A stretch of DNA of 64,000 bases from Cycas panzhihuaensis (taxonomy: Eukaryota; Cycadophyta): positions 5,580,001-5,644,000 of the forward strand of contig CM041465.1 of the NCBI GenBank assembly GCA_023213395.1. The letters are read 5' to 3'. The notes under the pieces are model-generated. The model had not been told where the DNA came from. It worked only from the letters and a program-made list of their open reading frames with translations, and did no database searches. Below are positions 1 to 13,179 of the stretch, piece by piece; the first letter of the stretch is position 1; every line of letters starts with the position of its first letter. The position numbers and the translations under genes are program-made.

Positions 1-2200
1 CAGTTAGGGTCTTATTCTTCAAGCATAGCCACTAGAAGACTACCACCTTAGGAATTAAACCCAACTTTTATGCTCTAGCCAATAGGGGGTTCTTTTCAAT
101 CCTTGCCTTTGAGCATATGGCTTGATATCCTTACTTCACAGTGTACTCCCCCAAAGGGGAATTTCCCCATATGATTGTATATGCCTTAGGTCTTTTTGGG
201 ATATAGCATTAATTGAGCTCTCTTTTTAAGGCCAGTATGTTCTCCTCCCAGTCTTGGGTCCCTTGTAGCTCCTCAAAGGATCTCTATGCTCTATTTCTAC
301 CTTATCCCTCTTGGTAATCCTTGACCTTTGTACTATAGGTCTCTTCACAAATGGCTTGTAGATTACCAGCGTTGGGTTTATCTTTCAATTGATAATTTCC
401 ACACTAGTTATCCTCCTAGAAATTTATACTTTCCCTATTCTCCAACTTCCATCTCATGTTAGAGATCATGAGAGGTCTAGAACGAACCAAACTCCTCCAA
501 ATTAGAGACCCATAAACCTCCCCTACCCTCATCTTTCAAGAAGTGCTCACCTCCCAAGTAGTTTTTGGAGATAATCTTGCCCTGTTCTTCTTCATTCTTC
601 TTTAGTCTCCAACCCATCTTAGCCACTATGGATCTATTGAAAGAGGCTAGTCTTCTAATATTAAGCCCTCTTGCCCATCTAGGAATGCATACTTTATCCC
701 AAGAAGCCAAATAAATTATGTGCTTTTCTTCTATTCTTGATCATAGGAATATTTTTTGGATGCCTTCCAAGATTGATATAACCCTACTTGAAACCTTGAA
801 AATTAATACCATATACACTAGGATACTCTAAAGGGAAGTGACCACAAACTGAATCTTCCCAACTTAACTAAGCAGAGATCCTTTCTAGATAGCCAACTTC
901 CTTTGTAACCTATCCACAATAGGATTCTAAGTGCCCTATACATATTCCTAACAAACAATGACATCCCTAAGTAGGTAGATGGGAGAGACCTGATGGGCAT
1001 CCCCAAATCCCTACTAATCTTTCTTTACAGCCTCTCATGGGTATTTATAAAGAAGATAGAGCTTGTTTCCAAATTTATTCTTTGATTTATGGCTCTCTCA
1101 AAGGATTGGAGTCTATCCTTAAAGGCCCTAACCTCCCCCATGGCAACTTTTCTTAGGAAAATGTTATCATCGACAAACTAGTGATGGATAATATTTTCTA
1201 TGCTAGAAGTAGGCTTTAATCCTAAGACCCATCCCTTCCTCTTGATCTCCTCCATAACTCTCCTTAAATTTTTTTCCATAATGATAAATATGGTAGGGGG
1301 ATAAAGGGTCCCCTTGCCAGAACCCTCTGAAATCAGGAAAGAATGGTGTGAAGGTGCCATTTATCAAGATTGAATAATGTGGTTTAGAGATGCATCTTAC
1401 CATCCATTCCCTCTAGACTTATCAAATCTAAACACTTGAAGACAATCTATTAACTAGTCCCATGCCACTCTATCGTAGGCTTTAGACATGTCAATTTTCA
1501 AGATCATGCCAGCTTCTTTTCTCTAGTGGACTGAATGGATCATCTCATGGATAATAATGATGCCATCCAAAATTTATCTACCTTTAATAAATCCATCCTG
1601 ATTTGGGGATATGATAAGTGATAGACATTCCTTAAGTCTATTGGCCAACATCTTAGCCTAAAATTTGTATTTTACATTACAAAGGCTTGTCATTCTGAAC
1701 TCCTCTATTACTTTTGCCCCTTATTTCTTAGGGATCAACACCAGGAAGGTAGCTTGTCATTCCTTTAGAATTGTCCTCTTCTCATAAAATTTGTCCAAGG
1801 CTAATTTTAGGTCTTCCTTGATTATGTCCTAAAATTCTTGATAAAAGCTCGAAGCAAATCCATCTAGACTAGGGACCTTATCCCACCCCATGCCAAAGAG
1901 GGCCTTATCCACTTCCTCTATTGAGAAAGGTTCCTTCATCCATCTATTATGATCTTTCTTGATTAGCTTAGGGATATATCCCCTAAGCTCCCTCCTTAGA
2001 TTCAGATCCTAGCATCTAGGTTATTCAAATAGATTCTTAAAGTAGTCCACTATTATGCCTTTAATTTCCTTATCTATCACAACTTCTCCTCCTCCACTAT
2101 TGCTTAATTTATTTATTCTGTTATAGGACAATAGGAATGACAACATCAAGATCATCAAGATCTCAAGTTTTTTTAGGCATGGAATTTTTTCCAAAAACAT
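1..2200 (-). mobile_element. LINE A: decayed plant L1-type non-LTR retrotransposon (ORF2 part), cut by left window edge
   Basis: Reverse-strand translation follows the ORF2 of LINE C (41305-44936) in order over about 2.2 kb. The linker upstream of RT lies near 2030-2200, the RT fingers and palm at 1150-2000, the thumb and connection at 480-1000, and the zinc-finger region (with a residual IPKVVVF..WLCLKNK stretch) at the window edge. Frames change repeatedly and stops are common, so nothing can be translated as a unit. The RNase H end and poly(A) tail would lie left of base 1. Weak similarity may extend to about 2520, but I cannot show the endonuclease domain. It is clearly older than LINEs B and C. 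Confidence 0.85.
480..2130 (-). pseudogene. LINE A reverse transcriptase pseudogene
   Basis: Several RT blocks are still legible on the minus strand. Motif A reads KIDMSKAYDR (about 1470-1500). A GDPLSP-like motif B survives only across a frame change (about 1290-1320). The catalytic block reads FVDDNIF (about 1170-1190), so both aspartates remain. The thumb block STYLGMSLFV (about 960) and the WDKVCIPRWARGLNIRRL block (about 650-700) match the equivalent parts of LINE C. Family knowledge: L1-type ORF2 encodes endonuclease, RT, a Cys/His zinc region and, in many plants, RNase H, for target-primed reverse transcription. Multiple frameshifts and stops make this copy dead. Confidence 0.85.
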
Positions 2201-2833
2201 AAGCCTATAGTTTATTTATAATCAAAATGCTTATGACTTATTTCTTCTAAGCTAAGAAATTATCACTTCTTAATAATTTAATAGTATTAATTGTAACCAT
2301 TTGAAGTTCTATTTTATCTGAAATATATATCCTATCTACCTAAAGGTTTGTTAATTTAGTATCTATAGTCCTAGTGTCTCCTTACCTAACAATCCTTGGA
2401 AGTTAAGATGGTTTTGTCTAATGGCATATCTATTGATAAGTGGCAGCTTGGGGATCCTATATACCCAAAGGTACATAGATGCTACTAAAGGCTCTATCAC
2501 CCCTCTAACATTATTAACCCACCTATATTGGATTTATGACTTGAACGATAGATCCTAATCTAAGTGAACATTTTAAACCAAGGCACTCACCATTTTTGAG
2601 TCCAACATAGTCTCCAAACTCTAAGATTTATTAGGTATACACCTCATCCTACCCCACAATATACTTTATAATTATTGCCTCCTCCTACAGTTTATAGAGT
2701 TTAAGGAAGCATAATAACATATGCGAGAGTGGTACCTTTAGGGGTCCTAATCATTCCCCTTATAAGACTAGCATCATAGGGTTATTCAATTAGGAATTTA
2801 TCTTTTTAGTCTTTTAAAAATTTAAAGATTTTA
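2201..2833. other. Unassigned A+T-rich stretch between LINE A and the microsatellite
   Basis: Possible continuation of LINE A towards its 5' side: a few residues resembling the end of an endonuclease domain are visible on the minus strand near 2400-2500. No motif is firm enough to call. No ORF of note. Confidence 0.4.
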
Positions 2834-3429
<596 letters not shown>

Positions 3430-5344
3430 TAAAAAGAAAAGAAAAAGGCTCTAAACATTAAGAAAACTACCTAAAACAAATTTAAAAATGACTTAAAACA
3501 AGCTAAAAGAGATTAAAGAGAAAGAAACTTTAGAATGAAGATAAATATTGAAAAGAGAATATACCATGAATATTTCAAAAGATATAACCTAAGGTTTTAA
3601 AAACTATAGACAAATTAAAAAATTAAATGATGAACAAAAAATAGGTGCAAAGAAATATGGATACAAGTGAAGATTTCTTCTTAATGATGTTGTGAAATTA
3701 TAATCTAACATTGTAGCTCAAGTTTGGATGCTAAAAGGATCAACATGAATGGTCATACTACCTAGTTTCATTAATCATCTAGTGAATGGAAAGCAAGTGA
3801 AGCTTATAGAATTTTCCCAAGTTCATACAACAAAACTCATCGGTAAATCAATCAATACGTCTCTATTGATTAATCAATTAATATGCCTCTACTAGTATTG
3901 AGAAATTCATACATAATGTCAATCTTTTACAGTGGTGATGTCCTTTGAATGTTGTGGTGAGGAGTGACATCAATTTATCAAGTTTCTTAGACTCAATTGA
4001 GAGCATGGATTTGAGTTCAAAACACTATAAAGCAAGCTAAATAAAGAGTTATATACATCAATTTTCTTAAGTCAAGTCTACTTCATCACCAATAATAGGG
4101 AGAATAAATAGAAGAAGGCATCTCAACTTTAGGGGAAAAAATGGAAGAAGGTGTCTCACCTTCTAACTAAAAATAAAGAAATGACAACTAGAGGGATGTA
4201 AGAATAAAAATACTCCAAATACTATTGTCCACTTAGCATATAGGAGTTCCTAGGAAAAATTAGAGTCTATGATCAATTTGTCTTAATGGCAGAGATTAAT
4301 TTTCTATATATTCACTAAAGAACTTCTCTCCAAGAGACTTGTCCATTTGTAATTAGAGAGGTTATAAGGAGAGTATAAATCAATATCCACTTGCCACTAT
4401 TGGCACTAATCAATGAATCTTAAGAAGCTCATATATTACTCAAAAGATTGCTGTAAAAAGGTCTAAATAAGTACCATGGTAGTATACCAAAATGGTACTG
4501 ACAAAGTCAAATAACACAAGTGGCATAAATAATTAACTACAAGAAATTATAGGCATAATATGTACAACCAAACTTTAGGCCTCTTTAATGCCATACATGA
4601 ATTTATAGTCTCATGGTAGAAAGATGCATTCAACACAAAAATCTTTGCTTTTGATGGATGGTTCATAACCCTTTATATTGTATACTTAACAAGATCCCAT
4701 ATAGTACTATGTGATTAAATAAAATAGGAGAGGAAAATATGTAATCTATGTGAAACAATAACATACTTCAAGTCTTCAACATTTGGGAATTCCAACCTTT
4801 CTTTAATACCAAGTGAAGGAAGAGGTATTAAATCCACCTTCAACCCAGGATCTGCAACACAAAGAGAATAGGTAGATGCAAACAAAGATGAGGAGGTCAA
4901 ATTAATTAAGCCTCCAAAATCAATCTCTCTTAACATTCATACTTTCATCATGAATTACATAAGTTATTGCCTCACATATATAAAAGTGAATAGTTATGAG
5001 AGAAGCAAGAGAGTATATAAAGAGTTGATAATGTAAGGTGACTAGTGGCATCTTATATGATCAACATTACCTATGTGTTACAATGTGGTATAGGCATTTA
5101 GGATCCTATGAGCATTAGGCTCACTACTACAAGTCATAACTAACTACTAACTTAACTAAAATACATTTATAATATACTTTATCACATTGAATTAATAAAG
5201 TAACTAACATAACTTATTAATATAACTTTATATTTATAAAAGTATAATATATTTACACATATTTATTATTCAATTAATGAATATATAATTAATTTTCCCA
5301 TCAAATCTCCCTAAGAAAGCATCTCGTAAACAACAAAATAGAAT
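3430..5344. other. Unassigned A+T-rich sequence
   Basis: I see no protein motif, LTR pair, RNA gene or clear repeat. Short ORFs here (for example 4715-4936, minus strand) lack family features and look random. Probably very old transposon debris, but that is inference. Confidence 0.5.
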
Positions 5345-6480
5345 CTAGGCTATAACTCATGAATATGCCCTTATTAATGATGTTTTTTATAAGCATTCTT
5401 TTGATGGAATTCTTTTACAATATCTTAACCCATCAAAAGCCAAAATAACCTTAGATGAATGCTATGATAGAATCTATGGAGGCCATTTTAGGGGAAATTC
5501 AATAGTATAATGTATCATTTGTATAGGTTATTATTAGTCCATACTTTTCAAAGATGTCGATGCTCATATTTTAAGATATAAGAAATGTTGGGAACATGCA
5601 TACATCATTCATTAACCTATAGTATGTATGAGAGTTGTAGTCTCACCCTAGCCATTCTCCCAATGGGGTTTAGATCTCATTAGTATTATTAACCCAACTT
5701 TAGAAGGGGGCCTGAAGTTTATTTTAATAGCTACAAAATATTTTACAAAATGGGATGAATCCATTCTAATTACATCTACTAGTAGAAAAGTTATTAGTGT
5801 GTTCATTCTTAATGACACCATTTGATAAATTGGTACTCCTAATATCATTATCACTAATAACATATCTACCTTTTGTAACAAGGATGTAGATGAGTTATGT
5901 AAAATTTCTCATATCATACATAGGACTTTGTATCCTTATTATCGATAAGTCAATGGTCAAGTTGAAGCCCTCAATAAAAAATCAACTAGAATTACACAAC
6001 TCCATTCAACTCTTTAGGCTTATAAAAAATCAATTAGAATTGCTATTGGTATGACTTTATTTTTGTTAGTTTATGGTACAAAAGTAGTCCTCCCTTTAGA
6101 GATTTAAATCCCCTCTCTTTTTGTATCTTTGAAAGAACTTATAGATGAGAAGTGGATTTGATTTGCTAAACTCTTAAAACTAGAGTAAATTGATGAAGTT
6201 AAATCAAATGCCTATTAGAAAAATCTTATTCATAAATAAGGGAATCACATCATATATGATCACAAGATTCACTCTAAAACTTTTATTCCAATAGATAAAG
6301 TACTTAAAGTTAAGTACCTTCATGATAAGTTACAAAAGATTGAACCTAAATAAGTTTTCCCCTTTATCATCCCTTAAGATCTAAATAACGAAGCTTATAA
6401 GCTTGCTACTTTGGATGGTCTCAAGTTTGATAGTCTGTTCAATTCTCAATTCCTTTGCGAATACTATGTATGAAATACTT
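5345..6480 (+). pseudogene. Tat-like Ty3-gypsy integrase remnant
   Basis: Forward translation with many stops reads as the integrase half of a non-chromovirus gypsy polyprotein. An N-terminal zinc-binding stretch comes first (SFDGILLQYLNPSKA, then YGGHFRGNS, IGYY and RYKKC, 5380-5600). The catalytic core follows: PFSQWGLDLI, then KFILIATKYFTKWDES, IIITNN (second Asp changed to Asn), and YYR.VNGQVEALNK retaining the Glu. The family-specific tail LVYGTKVVLPLEI.IPSL lies near 6070-6115. In living relatives this enzyme inserts the cDNA copy. No RT, LTR or primer site was found beside it, so it is an orphan fragment. Assignment to Tat rather than Athila rests on the tail motif. Confidence 0.75.
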
Positions 6481-6652
6481 CATGGCATCCTATATAGTGA
6501 GAATAAATTAGGGAATAATCTCCGTAGTGATAATAAACTATAGCTTCAAAAATCTAACTACCAAGGAGCTAAAACTATGGCATTTCAGATATGCTCCTAC
6601 ATGAGTCTAAACTATCATATTTTTATTTAAAAATTTAAGTATTTGTTCATCA

Positions 6653-6702
6653 CATTATCTATCTATCTATCTATCTATATATATAGATATATATATATAT
6701 TC
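6653..6702. repeat. (TCTA)n/(AT)n microsatellite
   Basis: About six TCTA units followed by a TATATAGATATATATAT run. Same unit types as the large block at 2834-3429. Confidence 0.95.
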
Positions 6703-8798
6703 TAAAAAATAGTATATTAATATTAGTAGACTTATCCTTGAATGAGTATATGCATCATTCACTCATATGAGCTTCTATCTACCCAGTACTTATAGGGAAA
6801 TTCTACTTTCCCCTCTCTTATTACTCATATCTCTAACTCTAGTTGTCTCATATACATTAAACAATATACTCTCTATTTTGAGTATAACTAGCCATGTAGA
6901 TAATCTTTGGACCTATTGTTTTAGATCTAAAATTTGTAGTCACTTATCCTTTATCAGTTGTTAAGATAAGTTTTCCAATTGTTGAGTGGTCTTAATGGTC
7001 CTAGATCTCTCTCACAATGTAAGTAGCTTATGCTCTATCTCTTTATATATGTGCTATACCTATATGACTAGAGCGAAGTATATTATATCTAAAAAGTTAT
7101 ATCTGGTTCTCTTATATTCAGGAGATCCTGTTTCCCAACTTAATATACATATGGATATAAGACATCTAAAGCTTGCCTTACCACCATGCCCCTAAGTACA
7201 TCTATATTTACACAAAAAAGAATAATTCTAATAAACATCATTAACATCATAAAGTATAATAAAATTATTAAAATAAAAAAGGGAGAAGTAATTTTTTATA
7301 CTTACATCATCACTCGCTCTTACCTCTTCTTAATCAATCATCATCTCATGAGATCATATTGAGATCTCTAGGCTTGTATTATATCTATGAGGCCTTGGGC
7401 TATTTTCCCCCTTACCTTATCCTTTATAGTGTCTACCAACTCATGGCATAACTTTAGCTCCTCACTCATTATGCCCTATGTGTGCATCTACTTCCTCCTT
7501 ATTAGACTCTTGTGCCATTCCTTTATAAATATTTATCATCTTATCTATAGGATATATTGTGTCTAGGTTAGGGGTATATATGACTCTCTTGTGCCTTTTA
7601 GATAGGAGCAAGCCATACATTAATTATTCATTGGTTAATAATCCCTATCTTACTCATATCCATTCAAGAGGATGTCAATGGACATCTATCATATAACTAA
7701 CATATCAATATAGAATAGTAAGATAGGTTCCCTTTCCCTCAAAAGTGGATGGCATTTAGTTAATGCTTTATATTACTAATAATCATAGAGGCCCAACTAT
7801 ACCTGACTTCATTCTTATATATGTAAAATATAATTGCCCATCCACCTGGTACCCATATGAAATTATACCTGAGACATTTAAAAGACCAATAGTAAGCTAA
7901 TGATATTCCATACTAATGGTATTCTCCTCAAAGTTATGATACTCTCTATAGTTACTACTCTCAATTAACATCTATCTCCTTATTTAATTAGGTATTCTAT
8001 ACCAGCATCCTTAGCTCTCTCCTCTATTGGTAAATTCATTTAAATTACCTCCTTACCACTACATGGAACTTCCATAATCCTCTACACCTTCTATTATGAT
8101 ATCATGGTGTCGCTTATTACATAAAAGTAAAATAAGTGTCAAGTTAGATCCCAATGTTATATAAGATCTAGTATCATATGACTATCTATGCATAGTTGAG
8201 TACCATAGCATAGTCTTAATAGTTCATATCATCTTAGTATGACTCTATCAACATCTTTTATATACCTTAGTAGACTAAGTGATTCCCCTATATTCTCATG
8301 ATTGGTAATTTCCCTCACTATATACAAAAATAAAAATATCATTGTGTATCAATATTCTATTTTCATATGAAAAATAAAAAGAAAATTATCATAAAAATAT
8401 AAATTATTTAAACTTTCCTTTATTATGTGATACTATTTGATTTTTCATAATGTATATGGTATACTTCATAAATTATGAGTTTTCATGTGATATACCATTG
8501 GTGGTATATTACCAAATATACAATACTTTCTATGGTATACTACAAAAGAAATCTCTTATTATGCAATATATGACTAACATATAATAGATAGAATTTTGTA
8601 AGAGAAATCATAAAATTCATAATAAAATAATATAAAAAATTATAAAATGCCCTCTGTAAACATAAAATCACATCTTGAAATTATATTTCATAGTAAAAAT
8701 TTATTTAATTCACTCATTTTAATTGATTTTTCTTCACTTTTGGCATGAAAACCTAAAAGTATAAAAGGTTAGAGAATGAAAAGGAATATATCAAGTTC
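6703..8798. other. Unassigned A+T-rich sequence with faint minus-strand coding texture
   Basis: No firm motif. Reverse-strand reading of about 7300-8300 gives long stop-poor stretches in shifting frames, which hints at a decayed coding region, but I cannot name a family. Two short ORFs (6767-6964 and 6986-7195, plus strand) have no recognisable features. Confidence 0.4.
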
Positions 8799-9663
8799 TG
8801 TAACATAACCCTACCTCCATATGTAGAAGGAAGTATTAGCATGTGGAATCTACAATATTCTATAGTACTTACTTATTTAGTAAGTGCTTAAATAGTTGTA
8901 CTTACTTATTTAGTAAGTACTCAAATAGTGGTTCTTTTGTATTACACATGCATTTAACAAGTAGTTGTACTTACTTATTTAGTAAGTGTATTACACATGT
9001 ATTTAGAAAGTAGTTATGATTTTGTATTATACATGCATTTAGCAAGTAGTTGTGCTCACTTATTTAGTAAGTGCTTAGAATAGAGGTGTAAGTTTTTGTC
9101 CCATATACACTAGTGGGAAGTAAGCTTTAATAGTTGAAGCACTATATATACCTTTTTGTGCCCACTCAAGTCTTAGTATAGAAAGTAGTGAAAGTGGTAG
9201 GTTATTTTATTATTTGAGTGGAGATTTTTAGCAAAGTTCAACATTTAGAAGGGTCAATTCTATAATAAATTCTTCTTCTTCTCTAACCAAAATATTGTAT
9301 TACATATCTAGATAAGGGGAAATCTCCATTCACTTAACCATGGGAAGTTCTTGTGCATAAGCCTTAAAACTCATTGTGGGGAGTACTACAGGAATCCCAA
9401 AGTAGCTAGTTGAAGTATTTACTAGTGAAATAGGTAATGATCCCATCCTAAATTAGATTTCCCTCCCTTGAGTGTATATAAAAAGCTATCTTTTTGAGAT
9501 AAACCTATGGCTAACTTTTTAGTAGTTAATTCCTTCAAGAAGTAATTATTGTAGTTCTAAAGAGTAGTACTTGCTTAGACAACATTTGTGGCTAGTGAGA
9601 TTGACCATAATCCCCTAGGAAGCCTTTTATTGGGGCCTACTGCCTATTCTAGTCAACATTACA
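8799..9663 (+). repeat. G1 5' LTR
   Basis: Matches 14461-15565 (minus the LINE insertion) over its first 370 or so bases. It contains four copies of a short hairpin unit of type ACTTAC-TTATTTA-GTAAGT (near 8869, 8901, 8967 and 9056) and a TATA-like CACTATATATACC at about 9140. The right boundary is placed before the primer site by position, not by matching the other LTR. Confidence 0.75.
9140..9153 (+). promoter_or_regulatory. Putative TATA box in G1 5' LTR
   Basis: CACTATATATACC, conserved in the 3' LTR at about 15540. Such a site normally marks the U3/R boundary where the element's RNA begins. Position and conservation are seen; function is inferred. Confidence 0.55.
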
Positions 9664-9664
9664 T

Positions 9665-9677
9665 TGGTGTTAGAAAC
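9665..9677 (+). other. Degenerate primer-binding site of G1
   Basis: TGGTGTTAGAAAC differs at a few positions from the initiator-Met-tRNA primer site TGGTATCAGAGC. It lies just inside the 5' LTR, where minus-strand synthesis would start. The call rests on position plus partial match. Confidence 0.5.
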
Positions 9678-9927
9678 TCATAGTAAGCAGACTATTACTA
9701 GCATAGAATAAAATAAATAACTAAAAAAAAAAAAGCTTTTATTTATCCAAAAAAAAAAGAAACAATTTTTTTGGGTTAACTATTTATAGACATCCCAATC
9801 CCCTCCCTTTCCCTCTCATCTTTTCATCCTAATTTCTTGGAACTCCCATTTTATGTTACTCATCCCTCTTCATAAAGTCCTTTCTTCTAACTAGTCACCT
9901 CTTCTTTAAATACCTTCTACAATCATC

Positions 9928-10900
9928 ATGGCTCCAACTCAAGGTGATCAAATCTCACTCTTAGAGAATTAATTCACTATATTATAGCAAGAAGTTAAGA
10001 CAGAAGTGTAAGAGGTAAAAGCTGACATGTTAAATCTAGCATCAAAATCTGATATGGCTTCTATTATATCCCAGATGGTATAGATATCAATGCAAAACAT
10101 TTCAAATCAAAATTAGATGGCACAAATTTCTTCTCATCAAGCGAGTCCTATACCACCACCATCACTTCTTCCACCCCTGTGATAACAATAATCATTTCAC
10201 CATAAAATTAATATTCTAGCTTTTGATCCAAATATGAACAAGGAAAGAACTCACAGTTGGATAAGTAAATTAAAATCCTACTTTACCCTCAATCTAATGA
10301 CTGAAGAGAATCAACTATTGTATGCCTCTATCCATTTAGATGGGAAAGCACATCACTAGTTTAATTGGTAGAAAAAAGGATACCCTTCAATCCAAACATG
10401 GTAGCACTTCACAAACTATTTTTTTGAGTAGTATGAGGATACTTGGAGTTAGTCATCCTTCACTCAACTGACCAGGCTTAAGTAATCATCATTTGTAGAG
10501 TCATTTATAGATGAATTCCAAGCATTATTTAATCAATATTTGTAAGGTTAAAATCTGGATAAGCAAACTTTGATCAGCACTTATGTAGTAGGGCTCCAGG
10601 ACTATATTGAGATGTATCTCAAGACATTATCCTTGCCTTCTCTTAAGGAAGCTATTAGAATGGTAAAAGTAATAGAGGTAGAGTTTGTATCTGAAAGACC
10701 CATGTAGACCTAAAGAGACACCCTATGGTCCTCTCGGCCTTGATAGATAGACTTTTAGTAGCCTCATCCTCAGTTTGATAATGCAACTTGCCCTCAAATA
10801 TATTTTTAATGTCCTCGACCTTGATCTAATGACACATCTTGTCATCCAATAGATTAATAAGTAAAGGGACCCTCAATAAAAGGAGTCTAAATCTCACAAG
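9928..10900 (+). pseudogene. G1 gag pseudogene
   Basis: Begins MAPTQGDQISLLEN and runs with frequent stops. Recognisable gag features: the block ILAFDPNMNKERTHSWISKL followed by YFTLNLMTEENQLLYAS (about 10210-10330), and further on SFIDEFQALFNQYL and LISTYVVGLQDYIEM (about 10500-10620). This pattern is typical of the Ty3-gypsy retrotransposon gag domain that forms the capsid. A proline-rich spacer precedes it. Stops are mostly TAG/TAA where Gln or Trp is expected. The C-terminal zinc knuckle is not legible. Confidence 0.75.
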
Positions 10901-11099
10901 CTAAAGCACAATGATAGGTAGAGGTAGGCCTCTATATACAATACTAAAAAAAGTGGACTCTTGGGCATAGCCGTATTTGTTTAGCAATGTGTATGGTCTT
11001 TTCCATTGAACCCATAGATGACCCATTAGACTCTAATTCCAATGAAGAGGTTGATGAAGGAATTTAGATTGACCCCAACCCTAACCCCCAACCTAAAGT

Positions 11100-12990
11100 A
11101 TCACTATCAGTTGTAGCCTTTACTGCTTGTCCTAAACCCTTACGAGTTAGAGGCATTCTTCAAAAGACTCTAATGTCAATACTAATTGATGGTAGTACAT
11201 CTTTGAACTTTATTAATATCTCATTAGCTAGGCGACTAAACCTATATATTATCCCCAACACTGGCATCACTTACTCTCTGCTAGGGTACTAGAAGATCCA
11301 TTGTATAGGTGTCATAAAAAACTTATATGTCTAAATTGGCTCATACCTCCTAACCTCCAATTTTCATGCATTATCTATAGGAGGATCTGATGCTATATTG
11401 AGCTTCTAATGGTTACAAACTTTAGGAACTTATAGTATGAATAACCCACCATTTAATACATTCATAATGTTTAAAGATCATATGGGAAAAACATACAAAC
11501 TCTATGGTATATGATCCCCTTCAAACCAACGTGTCTTACAAGGCTATATGAAAATACATCTCCAAACCAACCTTGGATATATAGTTCATCTAAATAACAT
11601 CTAAATTGATCCCTTAATCCACCCGCACATCCAAGATGTTATTACAAAGTATGAGTAAGTATTTACTCCTCTACCTTCCACCACCCCACCTAACAGTAGG
11701 TTTTACCATATAATCGAACTGAAATCTAACCATAACCTAATTAGCCAATGACCATATAGAAGTTCCTACTTCTAGAAAAATGAAATTAAGAAAATCACAA
11801 CTAAACTAATAGACAAGGGAATAATTCATACTAACAAAAGTCCATATGTAGCACTAATCATCTTAGTTAGGAAAAAAAATGTCTCTTTTTACCTTTGTGT
11901 GGATTACAAAGAGTTTAATAAGATTACTATCAAGAATAAGTTCCCTACTCCATGAATCAATGATATGCTTGACGAGATCCATGGATTATTAATCTTCTAT
12001 AAACTATACTTATAATTAGGATATTACCAGATCCTGATAGCCCCAAAAGATTGCAATAAGATAATTTTTTGAACCCACCATGGCCACTTTGAGTTTTGAG
12101 TGATGCCTTTTAGCATGTGTAATGTACTCGCCACCTTCCAAGCCCTCATGAATAAAATTTTTGGTCATCACCTTCAAAAATTTGCCATCATCTTCTTCGA
12201 ATATATACTTGTCTATAGTTCATGTTTGGCCATCACATTCATCATCTGGAGAATGTCCTCCAAATTCTACATCAACACCAGTTATATGGCAAACTTTCTA
12301 AGTGTGAGTTTGGAAAAATTGAACTCCAATACTTGGACCACATCATTTCTTGAAAAGGGTTATGTGTAGATCCTAATAAACTATTGGTCATCACTACTTA
12401 GTTGACACTGACTAATCTCACACAACTGCAAGTATTCCTTAGTCTTATAAGGTTCTATCATCATTTTATCCATAATTATGCTATACTAGTAGCCTTGATA
12501 ATAAATTCACTTCGTAAAAACTCCTTTTAATGGTCTTTAGAGGTTGAAGCTACCTTTTCCTACCTCAAGTTAGTGATAACCTCTACCCTAGTGCTGGTCA
12601 CTCCTAATTTCACCCAACCTTTCTAGCTCAAATGTGATACTTCTAGATTTGGCATAGGCATTGTTCTTATGAAAGAGTATCACCCCATTGCTTTTGAAAG
12701 TAAAAAACTAAAAGACCATGAACTTTAGTTATCAACTTACTAAAAAGAAATGTGAGCAGTCCTATATGTTATAGATAAGTGGCATCAATATCTTTTGGGA
12801 GTAAAATTCATAATCCTTATTGACCACCATAGTCTCCATAATCTGATAGATCAACTAATCCTCTTAGAAGAATAAGCCAAATGGATTGATCACCTTCAAG
12901 TTTTTGACTTCACAATATCTTATAAGAAAGGAAAAGACAATGTCATTGCATATGCCCTCTCTCGCCTTTCTCCCAATCCCAATGACACAA
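11100..12990 (+). pseudogene. G1 protease, reverse transcriptase and RNase H pseudogene
   Basis: The protease reads PLRVRGILQKTLMSILIDG then STSLNFI (about 11140-11210), close to the usual aspartic protease D-S-G-S-T block but one residue short. RT starts near 11780 (KLIDKGIIHTNKSPYVALII), continues through FYLCVDYKEFNKITIKNKFP and MPFSMCNVLATFQALMNKIF, and shows FFEYILVYS where an active enzyme has FFDDILVYS, so both catalytic Asp are lost. RNase H follows at about 12600-12990, ending in a KGKDNVIA-like block. G2 carries the same domains on the opposite strand at 21.8-23.6 kb. Confidence 0.8.
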
Positions 12991-13179
12991 ACCCCATCAT
13001 TCATGCTATATCTAAGCCCCAATCCATCTGGCTTAATGAATTACATGTTAAAAACTAGGCACAACATGACTACTTCCTTTGGAAAGAAAAAGATTTAAAC
13101 TAGAATGGATGGTCAACACACTCAAACCATCTATTATTTCATAATTGCATCTTTGTCCACCCATCCTTATCTTTCATTT

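Noticed and set aside
4715-4936. 73-codon minus-strand ORF
   Set aside because: No motif, no context and no homologous copy in the window.
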